Shown: one piece after another, positions 43,439 to 52,600 of the stretch
Numbering within the stretch: the stretch's first letter is position 1
Layout: every line of letters begins with the position of its first letter
Source: an uncultured Rickettsiales bacterium
Lineage (GTDB): Bacteria; Pseudomonadota; Alphaproteobacteria; Rs-D84
Length of the DNA: 64,000 nt
Assembly: GCA_900550495.1 (NCBI GenBank)
Contig: URSJ01000005.1
Coordinates: forward strand, 1-64,000
Reading direction: 5' to 3'
Notes under the pieces: model-generated
The model's database searches: none
Seen by the model: the letters and a program-made list of their open reading frames with translations, nothing else
What the model was told of the DNA's origin: nothing
Made by a program: the position numbers and the translations under genes

Positions 43439-44511
43439 TGAAAAAACTGTTGGTTGGTTTATTGGGGTTGATTTTGGCGACCGAACCTGTTTTGTGCGCC
43501 AGCGAGTTGTCACGTATCAACGCCCAAATTGCCAAAACAGAACAAGAAAATAAAAAACTGAGCCAGCGTGTTCGCACGTCTCAGGCCGAGGTTGAAAAAA
43601 CCAAAAAGAAACTGGTTGCAGCTGGTAAACAGGTCAGTAATCTGGAAGAACAGCGTGGCGTTGTCATTCGCAAAATTGCTGATCTGGATGCCCAGCGTGA
43701 CCAATTGACACGGTCATTGGACGAAAATCGGGCGCGTATTTCTGATGCTGCGGCCAGCATTTTATTCGTTGCGTCGCACCCAAGTTTTGACACAGATAAT
43801 ATGCGCGAATACGTTTTGACATCGGCGGTGTTATCGGGGGCGTCGGCGCGTTTTGATGATGAAATCCGCGATGCCACGGTCAAAATTCGCGAATTAGAAA
43901 AAATCCGTGATGCGCGCGCGGTAGAGAAAGAAAAACTGGATCGCACGGCGAAAAAATATGCGGCTGAAAAAAATGAACTGGATAAATTGTTACAACGTCG
44001 CGCAGCGCAAAATCAAAAGTTAAAGACCGAACAAGCGGCGTTGCAAAAAAAATTGCGCGAATTGTCGGCACGCGCAAAAAGTATTTCTGAATTGTCTGCC
44101 GGTGTGGGCAGTTCGCAGATGTCGGGTGATTCCCGTTTCTCATTTCGTAAATTAAACCAGCCTGTGCGCGGTCGTGTTGTGGTGCATTTCGGCGAAAAAA
44201 CGGCGTTGGGGTTAAAGTCAGATGGTTGGCGCATTCGCACGCGTGGTGCGGCGTTAGTGATGGCGCCGGCAGACGGCACAGTAAAATTTGCAGACAGTTT
44301 TCGTGGGTTTGGTCGTGTGCTGATTGTATCGCACAAAAATGGATACAACACGGTAATGACAAATTTAGGTGATATTGATGTGATGGTAGAACAAGACGTT
44401 CTGGCAGGGGAGCCGGTGGGACGTATGAACCCGGACAAGCCTGAAATGTATCTGGAGGTCAGACGCGGCAACGTCGCGGTTGATCCAGCGCGTTTGTTCC
44501 GCGAGGATTGA
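43438..44511 (+). CDS. EnvC-like murein hydrolase activator (degenerate LytM)
   Basis: Expected to activate amidases during cell separation. 357 residues. Signal peptide ends PVLCA. Residues 25-220 are coiled coil (two long heptad stretches around EQENKKLSQRV and EKEKLDRTAKK). The C-terminal M23/LytM domain (about 245-355) keeps the fold (VVVHFGEK, VMAPADGTVKFAD, VSHKNGYNTVMTNL, YLEVRRG), but the HxH zinc ligands are gone (TNL in place of AHL), as in EnvC and unlike true endopeptidases. Translationally coupled to tyrS. Confidence 0.85.
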   Translation: MKKLLVGLLGLILATEPVLCASELSRINAQIAKTEQENKKLSQRVRTSQAEVEKTKKKLVAAGKQVSNLEEQRGVVIRKIADLDAQRDQLTRSLDENRARISDAAASILFVASHPSFDTDNMREYVLTSAVLSGASARFDDEIRDATVKIRELEKIRDARAVEKEKLDRTAKKYAAEKNELDKLLQRRAAQNQKLKTEQAALQKKLRELSARAKSISELSAGVGSSQMSGDSRFSFRKLNQPVRGRVVVHFGEKTALGLKSDGWRIRTRGAALVMAPADGTVKFADSFRGFGRVLIVSHKNGYNTVMTNLGDIDVMVEQDVLAGEPVGRMNPDKPEMYLEVRRGNVAVDPARLFRED

Positions 44512-44517
44512 TTTGTA

Positions 44518-45447
44518 TTATTTCTGCAATGTGCGTTCCAGGCTTTGCAAATATTGCATCCATTCACGCATAAATGCGACTTTTTCGATGTTGTTGCGAC
44601 GACCCTTTTCGTTTTGCGGATTCAGACGCAGGTCGTCAGACGCCTTGATAAAGCGTTTTAGAACAACAGTCATCAAACGGTATTTCATAATGTTTCTCAG
44701 ATTTTCGTTTTTTGCACTGGGCATTTGCCACAATGTTTTGTCGTGCATTTTCAGGTATGCGTCATAAACTTGTTTCCAGATTCCTAATTCAATTTGCAGC
44801 GACGCAAATATATCGCGATAGATGAAACGATATCCGGCTTCGGCGAAATCAATGAAGGATAGTTTGCTGGTATTGGCGTCGTATAACACATTGCCTGGAT
44901 TTAAATCACAGTGCGACCACGCCAGGCGTGTCATGTATTGAAACGAAGCGATTTCGTCACGGATACGTGACATTTGGCGAATCTCGTTTTTATTAAACCA
45001 ATATGACATCTTGGTGCTGATAAATGTGTCCAGACGTGAAAATTTCAATTCAGATACAATTTTATGTGTCTGAGCCGGACCAATCGGTTGCGATTCGTTC
45101 ATATCAACCAGAAAACTGGCCAGACTGTTGATGATTTCATAGCGTTGACGACGTGACAAGGTGCGATATATGTCCACTGTTAGTGGCACGCCAGGGGCGC
45201 GATCTTCCAAAATTTGGTATTCTTCATTGTTGATGAAACGCATCGCTGGCACGTTATACAGTGGGTTACCAATGGCACGAATGCAATCAATGACATTTTT
45301 GGTCTTGTGTTGTTTGTCCAGCCACGCGTTTTTTGCATCGTCACCAAACGTCGGCAATGGACGTTTCAGGACGAATTCATCACCGTAATATACGGTGTAT
45401 GTTTCACGACCATGAATCAAGGTTTTTATTTTGGGGGTGTTACTCAT
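44518..45447 (-). CDS. Phosphotransferase/kinase-like protein (APH fold), Fic partner
   Basis: 309 residues from ATG 45447, which overlaps the Fic gene stop (TAATG); an open stretch further upstream lies inside the Fic gene. The aminoglycoside/choline-kinase fold shows in the nucleotide-binding N-lobe (VYYGDEFVLKRPL with a Lys), the catalytic loop WSHCDLNPGNVLYD (HxDxxxxN) and the Mg-binding SFIDFAEAG. All catalytic residues are present, so it should phosphorylate something, substrate unknown. Its coupling to the Fic-like gene suggests joint function. Confidence 0.78.
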   Translation of the reverse strand: MSNTPKIKTLIHGRETYTVYYGDEFVLKRPLPTFGDDAKNAWLDKQHKTKNVIDCIRAIGNPLYNVPAMRFINNEEYQILEDRAPGVPLTVDIYRTLSRRQRYEIINSLASFLVDMNESQPIGPAQTHKIVSELKFSRLDTFISTKMSYWFNKNEIRQMSRIRDEIASFQYMTRLAWSHCDLNPGNVLYDANTSKLSFIDFAEAGYRFIYRDIFASLQIELGIWKQVYDAYLKMHDKTLWQMPSAKNENLRNIMKYRLMTVVLKRFIKASDDLRLNPQNEKGRRNNIEKVAFMREWMQYLQSLERTLQK

Positions 45448-46166
45448 TATAAAGTCCGTGATTTGTTTAACAGCCTGATTATCTCGCGCTGGGTGCGCAA
45501 CATACATGAATACATATAGTGTGAATATGTTTTGCAATCGTCGTTTGCGCGTGCACGCAGGGCATCCATGTATTCGTGTTTGTCTGACGGGTGGTTAAAT
45601 AATATCGGGCGATATCCGTTCTGGACCAGAAACCAGTTCATCACCATGCGTGATGTGCGTTTGTTAAAGTCATTAAATGGCTGGGCCGCGATAATGTCAT
45701 AGTGGGCATTAAATGCGCGTGTCAATACTGGTATGTTTTTATCGCCCAGGTTGTATTGAATGTCGTCCATCTTGTATAGCATGTCGTTAAAGCCAGGGGC
45801 AGATGTGCGTAAAACATATACATCAACCATGCGATATTGTCCCCCTTGGATATCAGTGCCGTGCGCCAACAGCGAGTGAATCTTGCGAATTGCCATGTTG
45901 TCAATTACGTGTTTGGGACTTTGATGCTTTAAAATATACTCCCATGTTTTGGCCAGGTTGCTCATTGATGTATAATCCAAGCATGCGTCACGCTCGGCTT
46001 TGGGCATGCCATCGGGGCATTGAAATAAAATCTGGGTTTCGACCGTTAATTCGTGTGTAATCCAATTCAAATTGTTCAAGCGTTTTACTGTATCACGACC
46101 AGATAACAATTTAGAAATTGTTTCACGATTTTCTTCGATTTGTAATTTTATCTTGTTTGTTTTCAT
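45447..46166 (-). CDS. Fic/Doc-family protein with Gln in place of catalytic His
   Basis: 239 residues from ATG 46166, which has GGGGGA upstream; ATG 46181 sits inside that site. The Fic core motif reads AQPFNDFNKRTSR: the HPFxxGNGR/HxFxDxNKR consensus has Gln162 where the catalytic His belongs, while Pro-Phe, Asp, Asn, Lys and Arg remain, as in Doc. The flap GGQYRMVDVYV is present. It may be inactive as an AMPylase/kinase or act by another route. First gene of a two-gene operon with the kinase-like gene, under its own promoter. Confidence 0.8.
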   Translation of the reverse strand: MKTNKIKLQIEENRETISKLLSGRDTVKRLNNLNWITHELTVETQILFQCPDGMPKAERDACLDYTSMSNLAKTWEYILKHQSPKHVIDNMAIRKIHSLLAHGTDIQGGQYRMVDVYVLRTSAPGFNDMLYKMDDIQYNLGDKNIPVLTRAFNAHYDIIAAQPFNDFNKRTSRMVMNWFLVQNGYRPILFNHPSDKHEYMDALRARANDDCKTYSHYMYSCMLRTQREIIRLLNKSRTL

Positions 46167-46192
46167 TATTTTATCCCCCATGCATCAATATA

Positions 46193-46220
46193 AATATAGC
46201 CCAAAAAAGCAATTTGTCAA
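46193..46220 (-). promoter_or_regulatory. Promoter of the Fic/kinase operon
   Basis: On minus TTGACA (46220-46215), 16 bases, TATATT (46198-46193). Diverges from the ctpA promoter. Confidence 0.7.
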
Positions 46221-46271
46221 GTGGGTGTCGTTTCTGGCACGTAAAAAATGGCGAGGCAAGAAAAAATCGTG

Positions 46272-46300
46272 TTGCGGGCGTGCGGAATTTGTTTTATGCT
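46272..46300 (+). promoter_or_regulatory. Promoter of ctpA
   Basis: TTGCGG (46272-46277), 17 bases, TATGCT (46295-46300), about 40 bases before the start. Confidence 0.55.
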
Positions 46301-46341
46301 GGGCTATGTCAGAGAATAGTGGTTTATGGAAAGGGAACATA

Positions 46342-47751
46342 ATGCTGAAAAAGTTGCTGATTTTTATTGTTTTATTAGTGCCAATTACGTCATTGGCAGC
46401 GGGTTCGTCCAAGGCTAAAAAGGAAGAACCGGTTGTCCACTTGACGGATGAACAGATTTACGAGCAGTTGAAAAAACTGGCCCTGGTATTTGAGACTGCA
46501 CGTGACAGTTTTGTTGAAGAAGCGGACGAGAAAAAAATGCTGGAATCTGCGATGAACGGCATGTTAGCGGCGTTGGATCCGCATTCATCGTATCTGTCGG
46601 CAGATGATTTCAAAGAATTTAATGACAAATCATATGGCGAATTTGGTGGATTGGGGATTCAGATTACCAGTGACCGTGGTGCGGTGCGCGTCATTTCGCC
46701 AATTGACGATACACCGGCTGCCAAAGCAGGAATAAAGGCAGGCGACTATATCACGCATATTGATGGCGAACAGGTTTTTGATCTGACATTAAATCAGGCG
46801 GTGAAAAAGATGAAAGGTCGGCCAGGAACCAAGGTTAAATTGACCGTTGTGTCTGATGGTAAAGAACCGCGCAATATCACGCTGAAACGCGCAATCATCA
46901 AAGTGAAATCGGTAAAGTTCGAAGAGAAATCAATTGCTGATGCGGACGAAAATTCTGATGAAAAAATCGGATATATTCGTATTTCTGATTTTGGTGCCAC
47001 CACGTCCAAGGATCTGAAAAACGCAATTGAAAAACTGGAAAAGAAAAACGTAATTGGTTATGTCCTGGACGTACGTAATAATCCGGGTGGATATCTGACG
47101 GCGGCGATTGATGTATCGGACGCGTTCTTGGACGGGGGCGAAATTGTGTCAACGCGTGGCAAGGCCAAGACTGATATTGAACGCAGTTTTGCGCGGCCGG
47201 GCGATATGACAAATGGTAAGCCGGTGGTCGTGTTGATAAATCATGGTTCGGCCTCGGCATCTGAAATTGTCGCGGGGGCATTACAGGATAATGGTCGCGC
47301 GTTGGTAATGGGCTCCCAGAGTTTCGGCAAAGGTAGTGTGCAACAGCAAAAGCCTCTGGGCGATGGCACGGCGATACATATTACTATTGCGCGTTATTAC
47401 ACACCCAGTGGACGTTCAATCCAGAACGAGGGGATTACCCCAGACGTAGAGGTGTTACAGAGCAAGATTGAAACAATTGAACGCAAGGAAAGTCTGTATT
47501 CCGAGGCATCGTTTAAAAATGCCTTGAAAAACGAAAATGCCAAGAAAAAGGCCGACAAGAAATCTGATGATGATGACGCAGATACTGAATTGACTGACGA
47601 AGAAAAAGATGCGCTGGATTATCAATTGCAACGTGCGATGGATATGGTGCGGGCAATGTCTAAATTAAAACTACGTGCACCGGTTTGTGACACGGTGGTG
47701 GCGGATAGCGACATTGATGATGAGGCCACGGTAACCACAGATAAAAAATAA
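46342..47751 (+). CDS. ctpA: C-terminal processing peptidase (S41, CtpA)
   Basis: Periplasmic serine protease that trims or degrades envelope proteins. 469 residues from ATG 46342 (AAGGGA upstream); the open frame runs 90 codons further upstream but that part covers the divergent promoters. Signal peptide ends TSLAAG. PDZ domain near 95-175 (GLGIQITSDRGAVRVISP). Catalytic dyad Ser305 (GSASASEI) and Lys330 (SFGKGSVQ), 25 residues apart as in CtpB/Prc. Acidic/charged C-terminus (KKSDDDDADTELTDEEK). Confidence 0.93.
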   Translation: MLKKLLIFIVLLVPITSLAAGSSKAKKEEPVVHLTDEQIYEQLKKLALVFETARDSFVEEADEKKMLESAMNGMLAALDPHSSYLSADDFKEFNDKSYGEFGGLGIQITSDRGAVRVISPIDDTPAAKAGIKAGDYITHIDGEQVFDLTLNQAVKKMKGRPGTKVKLTVVSDGKEPRNITLKRAIIKVKSVKFEEKSIADADENSDEKIGYIRISDFGATTSKDLKNAIEKLEKKNVIGYVLDVRNNPGGYLTAAIDVSDAFLDGGEIVSTRGKAKTDIERSFARPGDMTNGKPVVVLINHGSASASEIVAGALQDNGRALVMGSQSFGKGSVQQQKPLGDGTAIHITIARYYTPSGRSIQNEGITPDVEVLQSKIETIERKESLYSEASFKNALKNENAKKKADKKSDDDDADTELTDEEKDALDYQLQRAMDMVRAMSKLKLRAPVCDTVVADSDIDDEATVTTDKK

Positions 47752-47755
47752 AAAA

Positions 47756-47777
47756 ACGTCCATTGGGGCGTTTTTTA
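47756..47777 (+). terminator. Terminator of ctpA
   Basis: ACGTCC, ATTG, GGGCGT (one G-U pair), six T residues. Shared in the gap with the convergent gene. Confidence 0.75.
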
Positions 47778-48446
47778 TCGGTGGCGACCGCGCATTTTGC
47801 CATTGTTTTGCAGAATCCAGTCGCACAGGCCATGCTTCAAACACTGGGTTGCCGTTATTGGTTGGCTGTTTTGCATCATGTCTGTGATTTCATCGTTGCT
47901 CAATTTTGTATTCTTTTTGTATATTGAACGAATGTATTCTATTTCGCTGTTTGTTGGGCGTATTGATGATGGGCCAACAAATCCCAAATTGCGCTGACAG
48001 GCACTGGTATATGGAACCAGGGTTGCTGATTCATACATAATACGAAATCCCGGTGTCCCTAATATTGCTAATAGCCCCGCTGCATCACGTGCAGTGCCAA
48101 TAATATTTGTGCGGATAATTGCACCACGCGCCCGCATCAGTGCCAACAATGCGGCAAACGATGAGAATGCTGTTAAATCACGACCGTATCCGTTGATGTA
48201 TAAATCAAAAGCCTGACGATCTGTGATATCGTATGGCGATGTTAGTTTTGTTGGTGTATAAATTGTTTGCATATGGGGCATATTTTGTATATGCGCTGCA
48301 ATATGTCGTAATGTTTCCGACTGGGGGCTGATTTGTCCAAATAGGCATGCGCTCAGTTCGGCACTAATATATCCGACGGTATCGTCTTCGGTGCTTTCGA
48401 CGGTTGTGTTGATTGTTTCGTATTCGCCAGGTTGTATGTCAGACAT
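47775..48446 (-). CDS. ClpP-fold pseudo-protease
   Basis: 223 residues from ATG 48446 (GGGGA upstream); upstream open sequence crosses the promoter and is excluded. It aligns with ClpP from LYINGYGRDLTAFSSF (ClpP LYINSPGG) to MYESATLVPYT (ClpP MIHQP). The nucleophile segment ASMG is ARDAAG and the His is replaced by Pro/Tyr, so neither Ser nor His remains. The C-terminus resembles the ClpP handle (ITATQCLKHGLCDWIL, like TPTEAKDFGLID). Likely an inactive ClpP/ClpR-like subunit or an adaptor; bona fide clpP is at 4614. Own promoter diverging from PFOR. Confidence 0.68.
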   Translation of the reverse strand: MSDIQPGEYETINTTVESTEDDTVGYISAELSACLFGQISPQSETLRHIAAHIQNMPHMQTIYTPTKLTSPYDITDRQAFDLYINGYGRDLTAFSSFAALLALMRARGAIIRTNIIGTARDAAGLLAILGTPGFRIMYESATLVPYTSACQRNLGFVGPSSIRPTNSEIEYIRSIYKKNTKLSNDEITDMMQNSQPITATQCLKHGLCDWILQNNGKMRGRHR

Positions 48447-48480
48447 ATGATTCCCCGTTACTGAATTTATTCTTCGTTTT

Positions 48481-48509
48481 TGTATAATACAAATGCCGCG
48501 TTTTGTCAA
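48481..48509 (-). promoter_or_regulatory. Promoter of the ClpP-like gene
   Basis: On minus TTGACA (48509-48504), 17 bases, TATACA (48486-48481). Confidence 0.65.
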
Positions 48510-48529
48510 GTCGTTTTGCAAGTATCGTC

Positions 48530-48558
48530 TTGCCTTGTAATAAAAATCGCGGTATGAT
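48530..48558 (+). promoter_or_regulatory. Promoter of the PFOR gene
   Basis: TTGCCT (48530-48535), 17 bases, TATGAT (48553-48558), about 38 bases before the ATG. Confidence 0.6.
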
Positions 48559-48596
48559 TCTGGCATCAATGAAAAATTGTAAAAGGAAAAGGCAAA

Positions 48597-51500
48597 ATGG
48601 TAAATTTGATTGTTGATGGTAACTGGGCAGCGGCTGATGTCGCGTACAGATGCGTTGATTTCGCGGCGATTTATCCAATCACCCCCAGTAGTACGATGGG
48701 TGAACTGGCGGACGAGTGGTCCTTTCAGCACAAGAAAAATATTTGGGGCGCAATTCCACAGATTATTGAAATGCAATCCGAAGGTGGCGCAGCCGGCGCA
48801 ATGCACGGTGCGTTACAGATGGGGTCGCTGGCGACGACATTTACGGCATCACAGGGGTTGTTGCTGATGATTCCGAATATGTATAAAATCGCTGGCGAAC
48901 AGACGCCGTTTGTCATGCATGTGGCGGCGCGCGCATTGGCGACACATGCGCTGTCCATATTTGGCGACCACAGTGATGTTATGGCAGTGCGCAGCACTGG
49001 TTTTGCGCTGTTGTCCAGTCATAATGTGCAACAGGCGTCTGATATGGCGGCGATTGCGCATGCTGCGACGTTACGGGCACGTGTGCCATTTTTGCACTTT
49101 TTTGACGGATTCCGCACCAGCCATGAAGAATCGCGTTTGATTCGAATCGAAGATGATGTGTTACGTAAAATGATTCCAGATAATCTGGTGCGTGAAAACC
49201 GTGCACGTGGTATGTCGCCAGAACACCCGACAATTCGCGGAACTGCCCAAAATCCAGACGTGTATTTCCAAGGACGCGAGGCGGCAAACCCACTGTATGC
49301 TGCGACGCCTGATATTGTTCAAAAATGTATGGACGAATTTGCGGCACTGACGGGGCGCAAGTATAATTTGGTTGATTATGTTGGTGACCCAAATGCCGAA
49401 AACGTTATCGTTGCCATGGGCAGTGCGTGTGAAACAATTGAAGAAACACTGCCGTTCCTGCCACGTGGACTGGGACTGGTCAAGGTGCATTTGTATCGAC
49501 CGTTCCCGGTTGACGCGTTGCGCGTTGCGTTGCCGAAAACAGTGAAACGTATTGCGGTTCTGGATCGAACCAAGGAACCAGGCGCAATCGGTGAGCCGTT
49601 ATATCAAGATGTTAAAACGGTCGTGGGCGATGCGGCGGCGGTATATGGTGGACGTTATGGACTGGGGTCCAAAGAATTCAAACCGCGCGATGTCAAGGCA
49701 GTCTATGAAAACCTGATGCGCGATACATTGCATCATAACTTTACCGTGGGGATTGATGACGATTTGTCGGGACTGTCGCTGAAAACGGATCCGGCGTTTG
49801 CTGTCCAGGCAGAAAATTTCAAGACCGCAATTTTGTATGGTATTGGTTCGGACGGCACAGTTGGCGCGGTTAAAAATATCGTTAAAATCGTTGGGGAAAA
49901 TTCTGATTTATATCCGCAATCATACGCAGTATATGATTCCAAAAAATCAGGGGGACTTACCGCATCGCATATTCGTTTTTCTGATGCACCGATTAAAAGC
50001 CAGTATTTGATAGAAGTGGCAGATTTTATCAGCGTATCAAACTTTATGATTGCACAGCGTTTTGATGTGTTTCGCGGCCTGCGTGCAGGTGGGACGATTA
50101 TGATAAATACGTCAATGGCACCTGATGTGGCGTTTGCAAATCTGCCACGAGAAACCCAGGAACATTTAATCAGACTGCGTGCAAATGTGTATTTCTTGGA
50201 CGCAAATGGTGCGGCAAATGAACTGGGGTTAGGCAATCGTATAAACACGTTTATTATGCTGAATTTCTTTAATCTGACCCAGGTTATTGACCCAGCGGTT
50301 GCTGCCAAATCGGCCAAGGCGGCAATTGAAAAAACATACAAGAAAAAGGGTATGGATGTTGTTCAAGCAAACTGGGCAGCGGTTGATCGAGCAGCGGGCT
50401 ATCTACATCAATATACGTTGCCGTCGTCGGTGTCAAATTTTGCGCCAGACTTTATCCCGTCGATGACTGCGGATGCCCCGGCCGAGATTGCGGGGACATT
50501 GGGTGAAATGGCGGCACAGCGTGGTGACGCAATTCCGGTGTCGCGTTTCCGCACTGATGGTGCGTTTGGTGCAGGCCAGTATCCAGTCGGCACATCAAAG
50601 TATGAAAAGCGTTCGATTTCTCAGCGTGTTGCAACGTGCGATTTGGAAAAATGTATTCAGTGCGGTAAATGTTCTATGCTGTGTCCGCACGCGGCAATTC
50701 GTATCCGTGCATTGACCGCTGATCAAGTGGCGTCTGCACGTGCATCGGGAATAATAGTTGTTCCGATGAAAACCCCAGAACTGGGGCCGGATATGTATTA
50801 CACACTGGCAATTTCACCAGCAGATTGCACTGGTTGTGGCGTGTGTGTGAAAAATTGTCCAGTGGCGGCACTGGCTATGAAAAACGTGCGCGATGTTGCC
50901 GACGAAAATCAACGCGCATTTGACGCAGTGGTAAAATTGCCTGATATTCCGCGTGAAAAACTGAACTTGAATATACCAAAACATGTAGAATTATTACCAC
51001 ATTACTTTGAGTTTCCGGGGGCCTGTGCGGGATGCGGGGAAACACCATATATCAAGATGTTGGCGCATTTGTTTGGTGACCACATGGTGGTTGCAAATGC
51101 GACGGGGTGTTCGTCTATATATGGGGCAAATTTGCCTACGACGCCGTGGACGTGCGACGCGTCTGGGCGCGGACCGGCGTGGTCTAATTCGTTGTTTGAA
51201 GATAACGCGGAATACGGTTTGGGTATGCGGTTGGCGTTGAATCAGAAACGCGACACATTGCGCAGTTTGCTGTTCGAATTAAATATTCCAAATGTTGACG
51301 CAATGTTTGATACATGCGACATAAATGCCCAGCGTGCCAGTGCGGAAACATTACGCAAAAAATTGGCGACAATTGATGGGCCACGTGCTCGCCTGGCGGA
51401 AAGTTTAGTTGACGCGATTATTGATAAATCTGTATGGATTATCGGCGGCGACGGCTGGGCGTATGATATTGGATATGGCGGTTTGGATCATGTCTTGCAC

Positions 51501-52109
51501 AGTGGCGAAAATGTGAACGTTTTAGTTCTGGATACCGAGGGATATTCCAATACTGGCGGCCAACAGTCAAAATCGACGCCATTTGGTGCCAGTATGAAAT
51601 TTGCTATCGGTGGTAAAGAACATGCCAAGAAAGACTTAGGTATGATTGCGATGATGTCGGGGGCATACGTTGCGCAAATTGCGTTGGGGGCAAATCCTGC
51701 CCAGGCGATTCGTGCGTTCCGCGAAGCGGCAGCGTTCCCTGGACCATCTATCATATTAGCGTATGCGCCGTGTATTGCGCACGGGTTCGCGTTGCAAAAT
51801 GCTGTTCAGCACCAGAATCAGGTTGTCCAGACTGGCGCGTGGCCGTTGTATCGTTTTGATCCGACAATGGTGATAGAAGGGCGTAATCCATTGACGCTGG
51901 ATTCAAATATTGATAATCCGACCGCATTGGAGGACTTTTTGAAAACCGAGAGTCGTTTTAGCGCTGCACGCGCGGTCAACCCTAACTTTGACAGATTGGT
52001 CGAATTTGCCAAGGAAAATAATCGTTACAAGGTGGAACTGAAAAAATATATTGCGCATTTTGCAATGATGCACGCAGCAAACGAAACCAAAGAAAATGGC
52101 GAGGGATAA
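48597..52109 (+). CDS. nifJ: Pyruvate:ferredoxin (flavodoxin) oxidoreductase
   Basis: Oxidises pyruvate to acetyl-CoA and CO2, passing electrons to ferredoxin or flavodoxin; an oxygen-sensitive enzyme of anaerobic metabolism. 1170 residues, the usual single-chain length. Domain I begins VDGNWAAADVAYR...YPITPSSTMGE. Two 4Fe-4S clusters: CIQCGKCSMLCPHAA and CTGCGVCVKNCPVAA. A further cluster region has CAGCGETPYIKM. TPP/Mg binding is GGDGWAYDIGYGG. AAAAGGAAAAGG precedes the ATG. A bamE-like gene starts 5 bp later, probably on the same mRNA. Confidence 0.97.
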   Translation: MVNLIVDGNWAAADVAYRCVDFAAIYPITPSSTMGELADEWSFQHKKNIWGAIPQIIEMQSEGGAAGAMHGALQMGSLATTFTASQGLLLMIPNMYKIAGEQTPFVMHVAARALATHALSIFGDHSDVMAVRSTGFALLSSHNVQQASDMAAIAHAATLRARVPFLHFFDGFRTSHEESRLIRIEDDVLRKMIPDNLVRENRARGMSPEHPTIRGTAQNPDVYFQGREAANPLYAATPDIVQKCMDEFAALTGRKYNLVDYVGDPNAENVIVAMGSACETIEETLPFLPRGLGLVKVHLYRPFPVDALRVALPKTVKRIAVLDRTKEPGAIGEPLYQDVKTVVGDAAAVYGGRYGLGSKEFKPRDVKAVYENLMRDTLHHNFTVGIDDDLSGLSLKTDPAFAVQAENFKTAILYGIGSDGTVGAVKNIVKIVGENSDLYPQSYAVYDSKKSGGLTASHIRFSDAPIKSQYLIEVADFISVSNFMIAQRFDVFRGLRAGGTIMINTSMAPDVAFANLPRETQEHLIRLRANVYFLDANGAANELGLGNRINTFIMLNFFNLTQVIDPAVAAKSAKAAIEKTYKKKGMDVVQANWAAVDRAAGYLHQYTLPSSVSNFAPDFIPSMTADAPAEIAGTLGEMAAQRGDAIPVSRFRTDGAFGAGQYPVGTSKYEKRSISQRVATCDLEKCIQCGKCSMLCPHAAIRIRALTADQVASARASGIIVVPMKTPELGPDMYYTLAISPADCTGCGVCVKNCPVAALAMKNVRDVADENQRAFDAVVKLPDIPREKLNLNIPKHVELLPHYFEFPGACAGCGETPYIKMLAHLFGDHMVVANATGCSSIYGANLPTTPWTCDASGRGPAWSNSLFEDNAEYGLGMRLALNQKRDTLRSLLFELNIPNVDAMFDTCDINAQRASAETLRKKLATIDGPRARLAESLVDAIIDKSVWIIGGDGWAYDIGYGGLDHVLHSGENVNVLVLDTEGYSNTGGQQSKSTPFGASMKFAIGGKEHAKKDLGMIAMMSGAYVAQIALGANPAQAIRAFREAAAFPGPSIILAYAPCIAHGFALQNAVQHQNQVVQTGAWPLYRFDPTMVIEGRNPLTLDSNIDNPTALEDFLKTESRFSAARAVNPNFDRLVEFAKENNRYKVELKKYIAHFAMMHAANETKENGEG

Positions 52110-52114
52110 ATAAC

Positions 52115-52543
52115 ATGAAAAAAATAATCGCGATTTGTTTAATGGCACTGGTCGGCTGCACGTTCCAGACCAAACATCGAGGATATGTTTTCCCAGCGGA
52201 TTTGGATGCACGCGTGGCGCAAATTAAAACGACCGATGAACTGGAACAGCAGATTGGTGCGCCCCAGGTAAAAACAATCCATGGTGACGACGTCTGGATT
52301 TATTATGGTGCAGATGAAAATTATCGCGGCCCATTGAAAAAGACATATGATAATCGGACGGTTTTGTTGGCGTGGATAAAAGGCAATCGCGTTACCCGAA
52401 TGCAGGTTTTGCGTGATGATGATTTGCCTGAAGTTCGGGTTGCTGATGGTGAAACAGAAATCCCGGCAGCGATTGAATTGAACGCAATCCAGGAATTGTT
52501 TAACAATATCGGTCGTTTCACACCGGCGGGACTGGGACAATAA
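52115..52543 (+). CDS. BamE-like outer-membrane assembly lipoprotein
   Basis: Predicted BAM-complex lipoprotein (SmpA/OmlA family) helping barrel insertion. 142 residues. Lipobox MALVGC at residues 10-15. The RGYVFPADLDARVAQIKTTD segment and IGAPQVKTIHGDDVWIYYG follow the family layout. The C-terminal 45 residues are poorly conserved. It lies directly after the PFOR stop. Assignment rests on motif layout, not on a search. Confidence 0.82.
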   Translation: MKKIIAICLMALVGCTFQTKHRGYVFPADLDARVAQIKTTDELEQQIGAPQVKTIHGDDVWIYYGADENYRGPLKKTYDNRTVLLAWIKGNRVTRMQVLRDDDLPEVRVADGETEIPAAIELNAIQELFNNIGRFTPAGLGQ

Positions 52544-52550
52544 AAAGCGT

Positions 52551-52579
52551 TTGGATTTTTACCGTAAATTGTGTAAAAT
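52551..52579 (+). promoter_or_regulatory. Promoter of the secreted protein at 52601
   Basis: TTGGAT (52551-52556), 17 bases, TAAAAT (52574-52579). Predicted leader is only about 10-15 bases and contains AAAGAGAG. Confidence 0.6.
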
Positions 52580-52600
52580 AATGTCCAAAGAGAGATGCAG

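Noticed and set aside
43438..44511. Active M23 endopeptidase
   Set aside because: Zinc ligands of the HxH motif are missing, so activator (EnvC-like) is the better call.
45448..45537. 30-codon N-terminal extension of the kinase-like protein
   Set aside because: It lies inside the Fic gene; the TAATG junction and homology start at 45447.
46072..46341. 90-codon N-terminal extension of ctpA
   Set aside because: It covers both divergent promoters and has no signal peptide; ATG 46342 has a ribosome site and a signal.
48447..48806. 120-codon N-terminal extension of the ClpP-like protein
   Set aside because: It runs through its own promoter and into the PFOR start region.
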